From: Mesonia oceanica
GTDB taxonomy: Bacteria; Bacteroidota; Bacteroidia; Flavobacteriales; Flavobacteriaceae
Reading direction: 5' to 3'
Assembly (NCBI RefSeq): GCF_902499555.1
Contig: NZ_CABVMM010000001.1
Coordinates: 372,001-436,000, forward strand
DNA length: 64,000 nt
Shown piece by piece: positions 47,663-57,200 of the stretch. The notes beneath the pieces were generated by a model. It made no database searches, was not told the DNA's origin, and was given only the letters and a program-made list of their open reading frames with translations. Within the stretch, counting starts at the first letter, position 1, and each line of letters opens with the position of its first letter. The position numbers and the translations under genes were made by a program.

Positions 47663-50068
47663 TTAGAATGTTAAAACGTCAATGCCTTCGAAAATATAGC
47701 CTTCTTTATTTTTTGAGAAATCAGTATTGCAGTTATAAATAGGTTTAAATTGATTATCGACATCTACAAAATAAAACCCTAAACAAGGTTCAAAAGGAAG
47801 ACCAATATTTTCGGAATCGTAGGGAATATTAATATTTATGACATAATCGTAAAACTTAGCTTTTATTAAAGCAAAAGCATTTTTTTTCTCGAAGGGGTTT
47901 AAATTTTCATTTTCTTGTATCAAAATGTAATCCTGCCATATTTGTTTTGCATCTTCGTTTAATCCGATAAATATGGATTCTGATTTAGTATTTTCAATGA
48001 GTTGAAAATTTCCTGTTTCTTCGAAATTTAAAGCTAGTAAGCTTTTTAAATAGTTATTTTCAGAATAGAGAGAAAGGTCATTTACTTGCAAAAAATAGTT
48101 CTGTATCAATTCTAAATACTCTTTTTCTTCGATAGTTTCAAAATCCTTTAAAACGTTCTCGGTTTTCTTGATTAAATCAGCACCATATATAAATCCGGTT
48201 ACTCTTTCTAGTTCTTCTATTTTATAAAGGTATACTTCGCTTACTTCTTCTTTCTCATCATATCTATTAGCTCTTCCGGCTGCTTGAATTATAGAATCCA
48301 GTGGAGCAAGTGCCCTGAATACTGTATCGACCGATATATCAACCCCTGCTTCAACAAGTTGCGTACTGATTATTATTTGACGTTTACCTTTGAATTTTGA
48401 CTTTATTTTTTTTATAATTTTCTTCCTTTCAAATGGAGTAAGTAAAGTTGTCAAGTAAAAAATATCATTTTCTTTAGTGTCAAGGCTACTATTAATATTC
48501 CTATAAGTCTCTAAGGTTATCTTCTTGGTATTTAAAATAATTAAAACATCCTTTTTAGGTTTATCGAGGCAGTATTTGATGATAACTTCATTAAACATCT
48601 CTAATGAGATAGATTCTCTCATTTTATTTATTAATCTGGTTCGGTTGAAGAACGAAAAATAGCGTTGATGATTCTCAACCAGCTCTGTGATTTCTTCCTT
48701 AGGTTTAAAAATTAAGGGTTGTGTAGCGGACATTAAAACGATATAGCAATTCAAATGTTCTGCTACTGAGAAAAAAGCCTGGCGGATAACTTGCCAAAGA
48801 GCATGGGGAATTTGTTGAACTTCATCTAGAATGATCACGGAATTAGATAAAGCGGAAAATTTGAGAAGTTTTGTTTTATTGTTAGTGATAAAGCATTCTA
48901 GTAACTGCACAAAAGTGGTTACAATGACAGAGCTTTGCCAAGTTTCTATTAAATATTTACTTTCTTTAGAATCACGTATATTATCTTCATTTTCTTTATA
49001 TCTAGGTTCGGCTAAATGATGATGTTTTAAAAGTAATGCGTTATTAGGATCATTGAAAACTTCGCTATAAACTTCATAATTTTGATCAATTATACTTGTA
49101 AATGGAATAGCTATAATAATTTTTCCCTCTTTTAATTTTGCTAATTCTCTTAATTTTAATGAAGCTCCGAGAGACGTGAGTGTCTTTCCCAATCCCGTGG
49201 GTAATGAAATAGAATAAAAGTGATTGGAAGCTTTGAAATCATTTTCTAAAGATTTTATGACCGAATAATAAGCTTCATTCTTAAGGTTATTAATAGTCGT
49301 TGAAGGTAAATTGAAACCTTTATTTTTCCTGTAGTCAGATAAATAATTTAAATTGAGATTAGGGATTTCTGGAAATTTCCCTGCCAAGATTACATCAGAT
49401 TTATCTGAGTACAATAAAGCTCCAAACATCCATAAGAAAAGATAATAGACTTCGGATTTTTTGGGATTTTCCCATTTTTTTTGAAAATTGAGATTGTAAA
49501 ATGCAATGAGTTCAAGACGTGTTTCTTTACGAGATCCATCATTTTCAAACCAATTGATGAAATCACTCCAGTCCACCGAAATTTTAAGTTTTTCATTCCC
49601 TATTTCGATGATTTCTTGAATAGCTTGTTTGTCTATTGATTTAAATTGTTTGTCTAAATCTTCTTTAAAATGATCAATTCCTAGTTCATTTTTGAAGTTA
49701 CCAAGGTTTCCGTGATGTCTTCTTACAACTATAAAGCAAATCGTAATTAGTAAAAACCTCTCATCTTTGGTAAGTTCTTTTTCTTTTAAGTATTCTTTTG
49801 CAACATACAATACAAAAACAGCTGAAGGAAGTGCGTGGTTCTTTAAGCTATTGTGCTGCCCTTCTGGATTTAGAAGGTAATTTTGAAAATAGGAAGTCGC
49901 TTTTCCTAAATCGTGATAAAATCCGCATATAAAAAGCAAACCAGCTTTGATTTTTTCTTCTAAACCAAAGTTTGTATTATTCCTATGAGCGATGATTAAA
50001 CAGTTTTTCGCAACTTCTGTTAAATGATCAATCAAAGGAATTCCCGGGTGTGACTCAATTATTTTCAT
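47663..50068 (-). CDS. cas3: CRISPR-associated helicase-nuclease Cas3
   Basis: 801 residues with fused HD nuclease and helicase. HD part: GFYHDLGKATSYFQNYL (about residue 50), NHALPSAVF and RRHHGNLGNF. Helicase: Walker A SLPTGLGKTLTSLGASL near residue 290, DEVQ box ILDEVQQIPHALW near 414, MSATQPL, and motif VI IIQAAGRANRYDE. Degrades DNA unwound by Cascade. Its start overlaps the cas5 stop by four bases (ATGA). Confidence 0.97.
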   Translation of the reverse strand: MKIIESHPGIPLIDHLTEVAKNCLIIAHRNNTNFGLEEKIKAGLLFICGFYHDLGKATSYFQNYLLNPEGQHNSLKNHALPSAVFVLYVAKEYLKEKELTKDERFLLITICFIVVRRHHGNLGNFKNELGIDHFKEDLDKQFKSIDKQAIQEIIEIGNEKLKISVDWSDFINWFENDGSRKETRLELIAFYNLNFQKKWENPKKSEVYYLFLWMFGALLYSDKSDVILAGKFPEIPNLNLNYLSDYRKNKGFNLPSTTINNLKNEAYYSVIKSLENDFKASNHFYSISLPTGLGKTLTSLGASLKLRELAKLKEGKIIIAIPFTSIIDQNYEVYSEVFNDPNNALLLKHHHLAEPRYKENEDNIRDSKESKYLIETWQSSVIVTTFVQLLECFITNNKTKLLKFSALSNSVIILDEVQQIPHALWQVIRQAFFSVAEHLNCYIVLMSATQPLIFKPKEEITELVENHQRYFSFFNRTRLINKMRESISLEMFNEVIIKYCLDKPKKDVLIILNTKKITLETYRNINSSLDTKENDIFYLTTLLTPFERKKIIKKIKSKFKGKRQIIISTQLVEAGVDISVDTVFRALAPLDSIIQAAGRANRYDEKEEVSEVYLYKIEELERVTGFIYGADLIKKTENVLKDFETIEEKEYLELIQNYFLQVNDLSLYSENNYLKSLLALNFEETGNFQLIENTKSESIFIGLNEDAKQIWQDYILIQENENLNPFEKKNAFALIKAKFYDYVININIPYDSENIGLPFEPCLGFYFVDVDNQFKPIYNCNTDFSKNKEGYIFEGIDVLTF

Positions 50069-50826
50069 AGAAACTGTATGTTTCCTTCATTTTTGATATT
50101 AAATGAGTTTTTATTTGGTAAAGCTCTTATACTTTCGCCATTCATTTCTATAAGGATTTCCCCGTATCGTTTTATTGTCCTGTCAATTTGCATATCCAGT
50201 GGAAAGGTTTCAACCTGAAAAGTTTTTTGCTTAATAAAATCAATATCTATAGGTGCTTTTTCAGATTTTATTTCAGAAAGATTAACAGCCGTACTAAAAT
50301 CAATATAACTGCTTTCAAAAATTTCAACCAATTCTTTTTCTCCTATAAATTCAATATTGGCGGTCATTTGGCTTATGCCTAAATATGGATTAAAATGAAA
50401 CCTTTTATTTGCTAAACGTTCTATTAATTCCTTTTCTAGTGGATGATCCCATTGAAGATAAATTCTAAATTTCGGGTCCTTTAAAATTTCATATTCTATT
50501 TGAGTTCTGTTTGTTACATTAAAGAAAGATTGATAGGATCCTGTATCTAATAGATTAAAGCCAATATTTACTTTCTTTATTTCAGAAATGGGCCTAATTG
50601 CTAGAGAAGCATTTTTATTGGAGAAAACTTCTCTTAGATGTTCTTTTTTCTCTCTTATTTTATTGTGAGAATCTTCTCGTTCAATACCTAAAACCGCTCC
50701 CAAAAGTCCAAAAATGGCTGAAGGCGTTGGAATACTATATGTTAATGGAGAAGTTGTAGTATTGAATTTTCTAAAATGGCCATATTCTCCATAAACATCG
50801 AATATGATTGCTGTCTTAGAAGTCAT
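50065..50826 (-). CDS. cas5: Cascade subunit Cas5 (type I-B)
   Basis: 253 residues. The N-terminal IFDVYGEYGHFRKFNTTTSPLTYSIPTPSAIFGLLGAVLGI is the Cas5 RAMP signature, with the family's conserved SYSIPTPSA-type segment. Caps the crRNA 5' handle in Cascade. It overlaps the 3' end of cas7 by 11 bases. Confidence 0.95.
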   Translation of the reverse strand: MTSKTAIIFDVYGEYGHFRKFNTTTSPLTYSIPTPSAIFGLLGAVLGIEREDSHNKIREKKEHLREVFSNKNASLAIRPISEIKKVNIGFNLLDTGSYQSFFNVTNRTQIEYEILKDPKFRIYLQWDHPLEKELIERLANKRFHFNPYLGISQMTANIEFIGEKELVEIFESSYIDFSTAVNLSEIKSEKAPIDIDFIKQKTFQVETFPLDMQIDRTIKRYGEILIEMNGESIRALPNKNSFNIKNEGNIQFL

Positions 50827-51733
50827 TTACCTGATATGTTTTGTTATCTAAGTTGTAGACTTCTCCATTATTTATGAATTTTAAGCGACTATCTACCTGA
50901 ACTTCTACAGAAGTGATTTTATCAGATTGAGCTTTAATTTCTTTAAGCAGTCCTGTAAGATCTATATTATAATCTTCGGTATTTCTTATTTGTAAATCGC
51001 TTTTTTCCGAGCTGATTTTTAAACGTTGTCTCAACCCGCCGATATAATATGGCTCTTTATAATTAACAGTTAAAAGCAATAGAGGATTCTGACCGAATTT
51101 TGAACGTGAGATAAGATTTTTTGTTCCGTTCCATATCCCCTCCAATAATAGCTTCCGGTCTTCTTCGGTCATTTTGGTATACTGTGCAGCTTTTTCGTTT
51201 ACAATTCCATTAAAACCGATAAGTGCATAAGGAATTTTATATTCTGTTCTAAATGTAGTTTGTTTCTTTTTATCTCCTGAAGCAAAAGCACCTGTTCCTT
51301 GCTCCGTAATAATTTCTGTTTGATGCAATGATTTACCCATTTGAAATTGTACTGGTCCAGTATAAGTAAAAGTGTCTTTTTTAATTGGCAAAACACCTCC
51401 AAAAACTCGAACATCGATACAAGTTTCTAATACTTTATCACTACTTTCTTTGAACAATTCAGCTCTTCGTGAACCAGATGAAATATATTCTTCTTTTCCA
51501 TCAGAATATTTTGTTTCACGTACAAAAATATCTTTATCATCAGAGCCGTTAAAGCCCTTATATTCAAACCAATAATCTCTTATCGTTCTTTTTAAACGTA
51601 CATCTGAAACAAGGACTTTGTTTTCTTCAGTATCAAATCTTGGACGATTTTCATTTAAAGGATCACCATTGGGATTTGCATTCTCGATTTCATATAAGAA
51701 TAGTATTTCTGATCGGTTTTTAATTTCTTCCAT
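50816..51733 (-). CDS. cas7: Cascade backbone Cas7 (type I-B, Csh2)
   Basis: 305 residues. RSEILFLYEIENANPNGDPLNENRPRFD...VSDVRLKRTIRDYW is the characteristic Csh2/Cas7 N-terminus with the Asn-Pro-Asn-Gly-Asp motif; DIRVFGG-like CIDVRVFGGVLPIKK and GPVQFQMGKSLHQTE are also present. Forms the helical crRNA-binding backbone. Confidence 0.96.
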   Translation of the reverse strand: MEEIKNRSEILFLYEIENANPNGDPLNENRPRFDTEENKVLVSDVRLKRTIRDYWFEYKGFNGSDDKDIFVRETKYSDGKEEYISSGSRRAELFKESSDKVLETCIDVRVFGGVLPIKKDTFTYTGPVQFQMGKSLHQTEIITEQGTGAFASGDKKKQTTFRTEYKIPYALIGFNGIVNEKAAQYTKMTEEDRKLLLEGIWNGTKNLISRSKFGQNPLLLLTVNYKEPYYIGGLRQRLKISSEKSDLQIRNTEDYNIDLTGLLKEIKAQSDKITSVEVQVDSRLKFINNGEVYNLDNKTYQVNDF

Positions 51734-51755
51734 TATAATTATTTTAGGTTGATTA

Positions 51756-52175
51756 TTATGATTTAAATTTTCTTCCTAATTCAAGTCCGCATACAAAATT
51801 GAATGAGATTTCCTGATTAGACATTTTTTCTATTTCCTTTTTATGAGTACTTAACTTATCGGCGATAAATTCACGAAGGTCTTTATAGGTATTCTGATAG
51901 GAATATTGATTTACCTTTTCTACCGCCTCTGTATAAATCCGTTCAACATCTCTCGAGGTAATATGCAATCCCTTTAGTTTTTTCTCAAAAGGTGTACTGT
52001 TTAGGTTGGCTTGTTGCATACTAAAAACCAAATGAACGAGCACGCCGAGGCTAAAAATTCCTGCTGATGCATCTTTTCTTACAAAATCTTCGTTTTCTGA
52101 CATGAAGCTTTTAAGCTTTTCAAAATCAAAGGAAACTTTTTTCCTGATTTCTTCTTTTTCTTCTTCGGTTACCAT
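51756..52175 (-). CDS. Separate small subunit, Cas11-like C-terminal part of Cas8b
   Basis: 139 residues, mostly helical. ASAGIFSLGVLVHLVFSMQQ, STPFEKKLKGLHITSRDVERIY and EISFNFVCGLELGRKFKS match the C-terminal segment I recall from Csh1/Cas8b proteins, which makes up the small subunit. Here it is its own gene with an ATG start, 11 bases after the shortened cas8b. In many I-B loci Cas11 arises by internal translation within cas8b, so a stand-alone gene is a variation. Likely stabilises Cascade on the target strand. Confidence 0.8.
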   Translation of the reverse strand: MVTEEEKEEIRKKVSFDFEKLKSFMSENEDFVRKDASAGIFSLGVLVHLVFSMQQANLNSTPFEKKLKGLHITSRDVERIYTEAVEKVNQYSYQNTYKDLREFIADKLSTHKKEIEKMSNQEISFNFVCGLELGRKFKS

Positions 52176-52186
52176 AGTTCTAATAT

Positions 52187-53596
52187 TTAGTTCTCATAAT
52201 TAATTAGATTGAGTTCTGAAAAATAGTTTTGAAGTAAATAGCACTTCGCAATTAATAAATCCCCTCTTTCAACAAAACCCTCGTTATTTACTTTTTTAAT
52301 ATAGTTTGCCCGTATAACTTTCATAAAACGTTTATGCAATTCTTTTTCATTTATTTTTCTTCCCATAAATATTTTATAGGTCATTTCATAGAAATTATCC
52401 TCGAAGAATTGTTTGATTAATCTAAAACTAAATCGCAAATCTTGTTTTTGCTTTTTCTTGTAGTGGTAATCTATATCTTTAAAAAGGGGGCTGTTATTTA
52501 TAATTTTAGGGACTTCTATAAATAATTTCCGAAACCGGGAAGGAGGGATTTCTTCTAGCATCATCTTTATTTTAATAGCTTTTGTAGTTGGATTTTCTTC
52601 AAAAAAAAGAAGATTTAATGTAAATACATTGTTGTCGATTTCTCCAATTCTTTCCATCAAAAAATCTTCAGTTGAAGAGATAGATTCACTATTTTTTATT
52701 TGATAATCAATATCATTAAAAAGGTTTAAAGCATCATTCAGTGCTTCGGTGTCGTTAGGGAGAACTGCCTTAGGAATTAAAAAATAACTTTTACCGAAAA
52801 AATATTTTGTAAGATATTTGGTTATGTAGTTTTTTCCCAACTCCATTTCAATAGCACAACTTTCACAAATTGGATAATTTATCCAGTTGTTTTTCTGATT
52901 AAAGAACCCGCTTACGGTACCTGTTTTGTCTACTGTACTGTATTTAAATGGTGAGCCAAACCCAAAAACCTCCGGCTTAGTTTGATGGCATATACTACAT
53001 CTCTTGTTTTTACTTTTAGAAACAACATTATATTTTTTGTAGTTTCCTTCTATTCCGTTTTTAGCAATTAGCTGTTGGACAGCTTCAAAGTCAGATAATA
53101 ACTTTCTTTCATTATCAATATCAATTGTTAAAGTAAATGCGCTGCTAAGTTTATCTTGTTTTCCTTGGTTGTCATAAGCCTTTTGTAATTCATCTTTAAT
53201 TTTATCGTAGTTTTTAATAAACGAATTCTTCCAGTCTTTATAAAAATCAACTTTCTCAGCCTCTTCCTTTTTTGATAGTTCAATTAAGTTTGGAAATTGA
53301 GTATTGATAAGTGTGTTTAATTTTTTATCTAAATCCCCGAATTTGGTGGTAAAAGTTATGTCACCACCACGTGCGGAACCCTTACGATAGGCATACTTCG
53401 GAAAGTTTTGCTCATTCACATTTTGGAAGTCGATACCTTTAAAGGATATTTCTCTTTCTTTTTGTCGGAACTCAATTAAAAGCATTTTACAAACCTTATT
53501 TGGATACGGCTCCTGTGTGAAAAGCTCATAGGGTTTGAGATTTGAGTTCTTCTTAAACTCTAATTTTCCAATATCTGTTATTGCCCTGTCTTGCAT
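52187..53596 (-). CDS. cas8b: Cascade large subunit Cas8b (Csh1 / TM1802-like), without the C-terminal part
   Basis: 469 residues. A four-Cys zinc ribbon is visible at about residues 200-245 (CSICHQTKPEVFGFGSPFKYS then CESCAIEMELGKNY). AYRKGSARGGDITFTTKFG near residue 60 also resembles the TM1802 family. As the large subunit it should recognise the PAM and open target DNA. First gene of the cas operon, downstream of a -7 box at 53617-53624, and hence the point where the proposed guide RNA would exert control. Confidence 0.9.
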   Translation of the reverse strand: MQDRAITDIGKLEFKKNSNLKPYELFTQEPYPNKVCKMLLIEFRQKEREISFKGIDFQNVNEQNFPKYAYRKGSARGGDITFTTKFGDLDKKLNTLINTQFPNLIELSKKEEAEKVDFYKDWKNSFIKNYDKIKDELQKAYDNQGKQDKLSSAFTLTIDIDNERKLLSDFEAVQQLIAKNGIEGNYKKYNVVSKSKNKRCSICHQTKPEVFGFGSPFKYSTVDKTGTVSGFFNQKNNWINYPICESCAIEMELGKNYITKYLTKYFFGKSYFLIPKAVLPNDTEALNDALNLFNDIDYQIKNSESISSTEDFLMERIGEIDNNVFTLNLLFFEENPTTKAIKIKMMLEEIPPSRFRKLFIEVPKIINNSPLFKDIDYHYKKKQKQDLRFSFRLIKQFFEDNFYEMTYKIFMGRKINEKELHKRFMKVIRANYIKKVNNEGFVERGDLLIAKCYLLQNYFSELNLINYEN

Positions 53597-53616
53597 AGTT
53601 TTATCTATTATATAAA

Positions 53617-53624
53617 CAAATATA
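53617..53624 (-). promoter_or_regulatory. -7 box of the cas operon promoter
   Basis: Minus-strand TATATTTG matches TAnnTTTG and lies 21 bases upstream of the cas8b start codon. The start site would be near 53613. The -33 region then falls at about 53640-53650; it has no strong TTG. Confidence 0.65.
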
Positions 53625-53638
53625 ATTTAAATAATTTA

Positions 53639-53654
53639 CATATAGTTGTTTATT
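53639..53654. promoter_or_regulatory. Proposed Cascade target site in the cas promoter
   Basis: CATATAGTTGTTTATT is identical to the first 16 nt of the pseudo-spacer at 53707-53722. On the plus strand it is preceded by TTA, the candidate PAM. It spans about -26 to -41 of the cas promoter and about -43 to -28 of the guide RNA's own promoter. The identity ends sharply after 16 bases. Confidence 0.8.
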
Positions 53655-53670
53655 GTTAACTAGATTTAAT

Positions 53671-53678
53671 TATATTTG
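53671..53678 (+). promoter_or_regulatory. -7 box of the crRNA-like RNA
   Basis: TATATTTG on the plus strand matches TAnnTTTG; transcription would begin near 53682, exactly where the first degenerate repeat starts. A TTG at 53646-53648 (22-base spacing) or 53653-53655 (15-base spacing) could serve as -33. Confidence 0.65.
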
Positions 53679-53681
53679 CCT

Positions 53682-53755
53682 CATCCAAATTAAAAAGGAT
53701 TGAAACCATATAGTTGTTTATTTAAAATAATCCATAAAAAAATAAGGATTGTAAA
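53682..53755 (+). ncRNA. CreR-like crRNA guide (mini-CRISPR) upstream of cas8b
   Basis: First degenerate repeat: bases 53682-53706 end with GGATTGAAAC, identical to the array repeat's last 10 nt including the 8-nt handle. Pseudo-spacer: starts at 53707, first 16 nt identical to the site at 53639-53654, then unrelated. Second degenerate repeat: 53731-53755 matches the last 25 nt of the array repeat at 20 of 25 positions (TCCATAAAAAAATAAGGATT...). Cas6 could process it to a crRNA-like guide. Partial 16-nt complementarity favours Cascade binding without Cas3 cleavage, as known for CreA/CreR elements. Position and match make autorepression of cas the best explanation; expression is untested. Confidence 0.82.
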
Positions 53756-53761
53756 AAAATA

Positions 53762-53834
53762 GCCCCCGTAGCTCAATTGGATAGAGCAGAACTACCGAAA
53801 GTTCAGGTTCCAAGTTCGAATCTTGGCGGGGGTT
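53762..53834 (+). tRNA. tRNA-Arg(CCG)-like gene with a short anticodon arm
   Basis: Acceptor GCCCCCG pairs with CGGGGGT (last pair G-U); the D arm GCTC/GAGC, variable AGGTT and T arm CCAAG-TTCGAAT-CTTGG are all good. The anticodon stem GAACT/AGTTC (53789-53793, 53800-53804) closes a loop of only six bases, ACCGAA, instead of seven; CCG would read Arg codons. The discriminator base would be T and no CCA is encoded. It may be a real tRNA, a decayed one or a tRNA-like RNA cotranscribed with the guide RNA 7 bases upstream. Confidence 0.6.
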
Positions 53835-54228
53835 CTTATTAAGTTAAATCCCATTTACTTTTTCCTTGGCTTTGCCATTCTTCAATCTTTAAAAGTGTTT
53901 GAAGCATATTTTTATATCTTTTATGATAAGCTAAAGATAATTAACTTTTTGTTGAGAGCCTTACGGTTTCCCGTATTTATAATATTTTCTTTGCGTGTAC
54001 AAAGAATGAGCAAGACCTACATTCTTACCCATAAAAAAAGCCACTAACTTTTTACAGCTAATGGTTTTTCTATTGATTTGCGAAAACTAAATTTTAAAAC
54101 AATTTATGACCTATAATCACTCAAAAATTTCTTTATTAGTAGGCTTCCTCTTATGAATTTACTCCAGCAGATAGGAAAGAATAAGGCTTTTGGTAAAATA
54201 TTTCTAAAAAGCTTTAGTTTTACCATTA
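53835..54228. other. Gene-free stretch with possible decayed ORF
   Basis: No intact gene. The plus-strand frame at 53823-54047 runs out of the tRNA and is not credible. The minus strand reads as fragments broken by stops (for example HKRYKNMLQTLLKIEEW at about 53870-53930) and could be a decayed small nuclease-type ORF, which I cannot prove. A weak hairpin with AT runs lies at 54032-54069. Confidence 0.4.
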
Positions 54229-57200
54229 ATGGGGAAGCGTACTCTTTTTATTTTTTTGCTATGCTGGGCGGGCTATCTTCCAACCCAAGCGCAAACCGAC
54301 TTTCAGCAAAGGAAAGTGGCGGTAGGGGATAGCATTCGTATAGAAGAGGTAAGTATTAATCCCGATAGGTTTCAGGTGTTAGATGCCCAAGGAGAACCAA
54401 TTGATAGTACACTTTACGAAGTAGATTTTGGGAAGGGTATTTTAATCCTTAAGGATTCCCTAAAAGCAGGAAACGATTCCATTACCATTCAGTATAGAAA
54501 ATATCCTGATTTTCTCACCCGGTCGTATTATCAATTTGACCCTAAGGTTATTACCGATGGAAGTTTAAGTCAGCGGCTATATGCTTTAGAACAGGAAGAA
54601 CGTCCGCGTGCTTTTACTCCTTTTGAGGGATTAACTACCAGTGGGAGTATTTCCCGGGGAATTACCACGGGAACCAATCAAAACACCGTATTGGATTCTG
54701 AGTTGGATTTACAGATTTCCGGAAACATTTCCCCCAACGTAGGCTTGCGGGCTTCCATTCAAGATTCTAATATTCCTATTCAGGAAAGCGGATATTCGCA
54801 AAACTTAGATGAATTTGATCAGATTTTTATTGAACTCTACGGAGAACATTGGAACATTCGTGCGGGCGATGTCAACTTGGTACAGGATGATTCCTATTTT
54901 GCCAGTTTTACCAAAAAGGTTCAAGGACTTTCGGTGGGTGCCACTTTGAACCCGAAGGGGAATAGCACCGATGTGTATGCCGCTGGAGCTTTGGTGCGTG
55001 GGGTGTTTACCCGAAATCAGTTTACCGCGCAAGAAGGAAATCAAGGGCCGTATAAATTAAGCGGACCCAATGGAGAAGTGTATGTGCAAATTGTTTCAGG
55101 CAGTGAAGCGGTTTTTGTGAATGGAATTCGGCTGGAACGGGGTGAAAATGAAGATTATATTATTGATTACAATGCGGGGGAAATCATTTTTAATGCTACC
55201 TATCCCATTACTTCAGAGATGCGGATTACGGTAGAATTTCAATATACCGATAGGAATTATTCGCGGGTAATTGCCACCGGAGGCGGGAAATATCACGGCG
55301 AAAAACTGCAAATAGGCGGTTTTGTGTATTCGGAAAACGATTTGCGGAATCAGCCCCTTCAGCAAAATTTAAGCAATATTCAGAAAGAAATACTGTCGGA
55401 AGCGGGAGACAATGAAGCTGAAATGATAGCGCCAAGTGCGGTTCCCGAAACTTTTGAAGAAAATAAAGTCTTGTATAGAAGGGAGATGGTTAATGGGGAA
55501 GAGGTGTATGTTTATTCAGTAGATCCCGAAGAAGAACTGTATAGCGTTCGCTTTTCCTTGGTGGGGGCAAATCAAGGAAATTATATCTTGAGCAATGCCA
55601 GTGCGATTACCCGAATTTATGAATATGTGGCTCCGGTGAACGGAATTCCGCAAGGAAATTACGCGCCCGTGGTACAGCTTTTTGCACCTACTAAACTTCA
55701 AATTGGCGTGGTGAATGGAACTTATCAAGCTTCCCAAAAAACGAATATTGCGTTTGAAGTGGCGGGAAGTAAGAATGATAAGAATTTATTTTCTGACTTG
55801 GATGATGGTGATAATGATGGTTTTGCCGGAAGGCTAAAAGCTAATCAAGCTTTGTATGCTACGGAAGAAAATGAGTTAATCGCTTTTGGGACGTTTAATT
55901 TTATTCAAAAAAACTACCAAAGTGTAGAGCGTTTGTACAATGTGGAGTTTAACCGGGATTGGAACTTGGCAGCAACTCTTCCGGAAGGGAACCAAAGTTT
56001 CTTGGATACAGGCTTGGAATATGCTAGTAAAAATCACGGACTGGCCCGATACAGTTTTCAAAAACTGGATTATTCAGGGAATTATAGCGGAGCTCGCCAA
56101 TTGCTTCAGTCGAACTTGCGTTTTGGGAAACTTCAGCTTCAGCTCAACGGAAGTTATTTAGAAAGCAATGGGGAAGTTTTTGATTCAGAATTTTTTAGGA
56201 TGTATGCTAACGCGGTGTATGATTTTGGTAAGTTGTGGACGGGTACCAAAATTGCCATGGAAAACAACCAACAAACCGATAATGCGACAGACGAGTTGAC
56301 GGGTATTAGTCAGAAATTTAGCAGTTACGAAGTCTATACAGGAATTGGTGATAGCACGAATGTGTATGCTGAAGTGGGGTATCGTTACCGAGTGAATGAC
56401 AGCCTTCGAGACGGAACTTTACAACGTGTAAGCACATCGGACAACTATTATTTAAAGTCGCAATTAATCAATTCTAAAAACACAAAGCTTTCGGTTTTTG
56501 CGAATTATAGGGAGCTACATAATGAGGAAGCAGGGAAGGAAGATGAGCAATCGCTCAATTCCAGGATATTGTACAATCAGTTTTTGTTTACCCGAATTGT
56601 GAATCTAAACACGGCTTATGAAACCAACAGCGGAACCCTTCCGCAGCAAGAATTTACCTATGTGGAAGTAAATGCTGGAGAAGGACAATACACATGGATT
56701 GATTATAATGAAAATGGAGTGCAGGAATTGGAAGAATTTGAAATCGCAGCTTATCCGGATGAAGCCAAATACATTCGGGTGCTATTGCCCAATCAGGTGT
56801 TTGTAAAAACGCATCAAAATAAATTCAGTCAGATTATAAGCTTGAATTTTCAGCAATGGAGCAATGAAGAAGGGGCTAAAAAGTTTTTATCGCATTTCTA
56901 CAACCAAACTTCTTATTTAGTAGATCGGAAAATTGAGCGGGAAGGCAGTAATTTTGATTTGAATCCTTTCCATGAAACCGACGATGAACTGGCGGTCAAC
57001 CTCAACTTTAGAAATACCATTTTCTTTAACCGCGGAAGGCAGCATTACACGACTTCGTATAGCTATATTTCTACCCGAAATAAAAATTTGCTTTCCACAG
57101 GATTGCAAGAAAATAAAATAGAGAGTCATCAATTGAACTTCAACCATAAATTTGAAGAAAGTTGGTTGGTGACTTTGCAGCAAAAATTAAATGAAACGGA

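Noticed and set aside
53639..53722. The 16-bp direct repeat as an ordinary transcription-factor operator pair
   Set aside because: Possible in principle, but one copy starts exactly one base after an intact crRNA handle and is followed by a second repeat remnant, which a plain operator would not explain.
53823..54047. A 74-codon plus-strand frame (MAGVLIKLNPIYFF...)
   Set aside because: It begins inside the tRNA-like gene and has no recognisable domain; best seen as an accidental frame in a decayed region.
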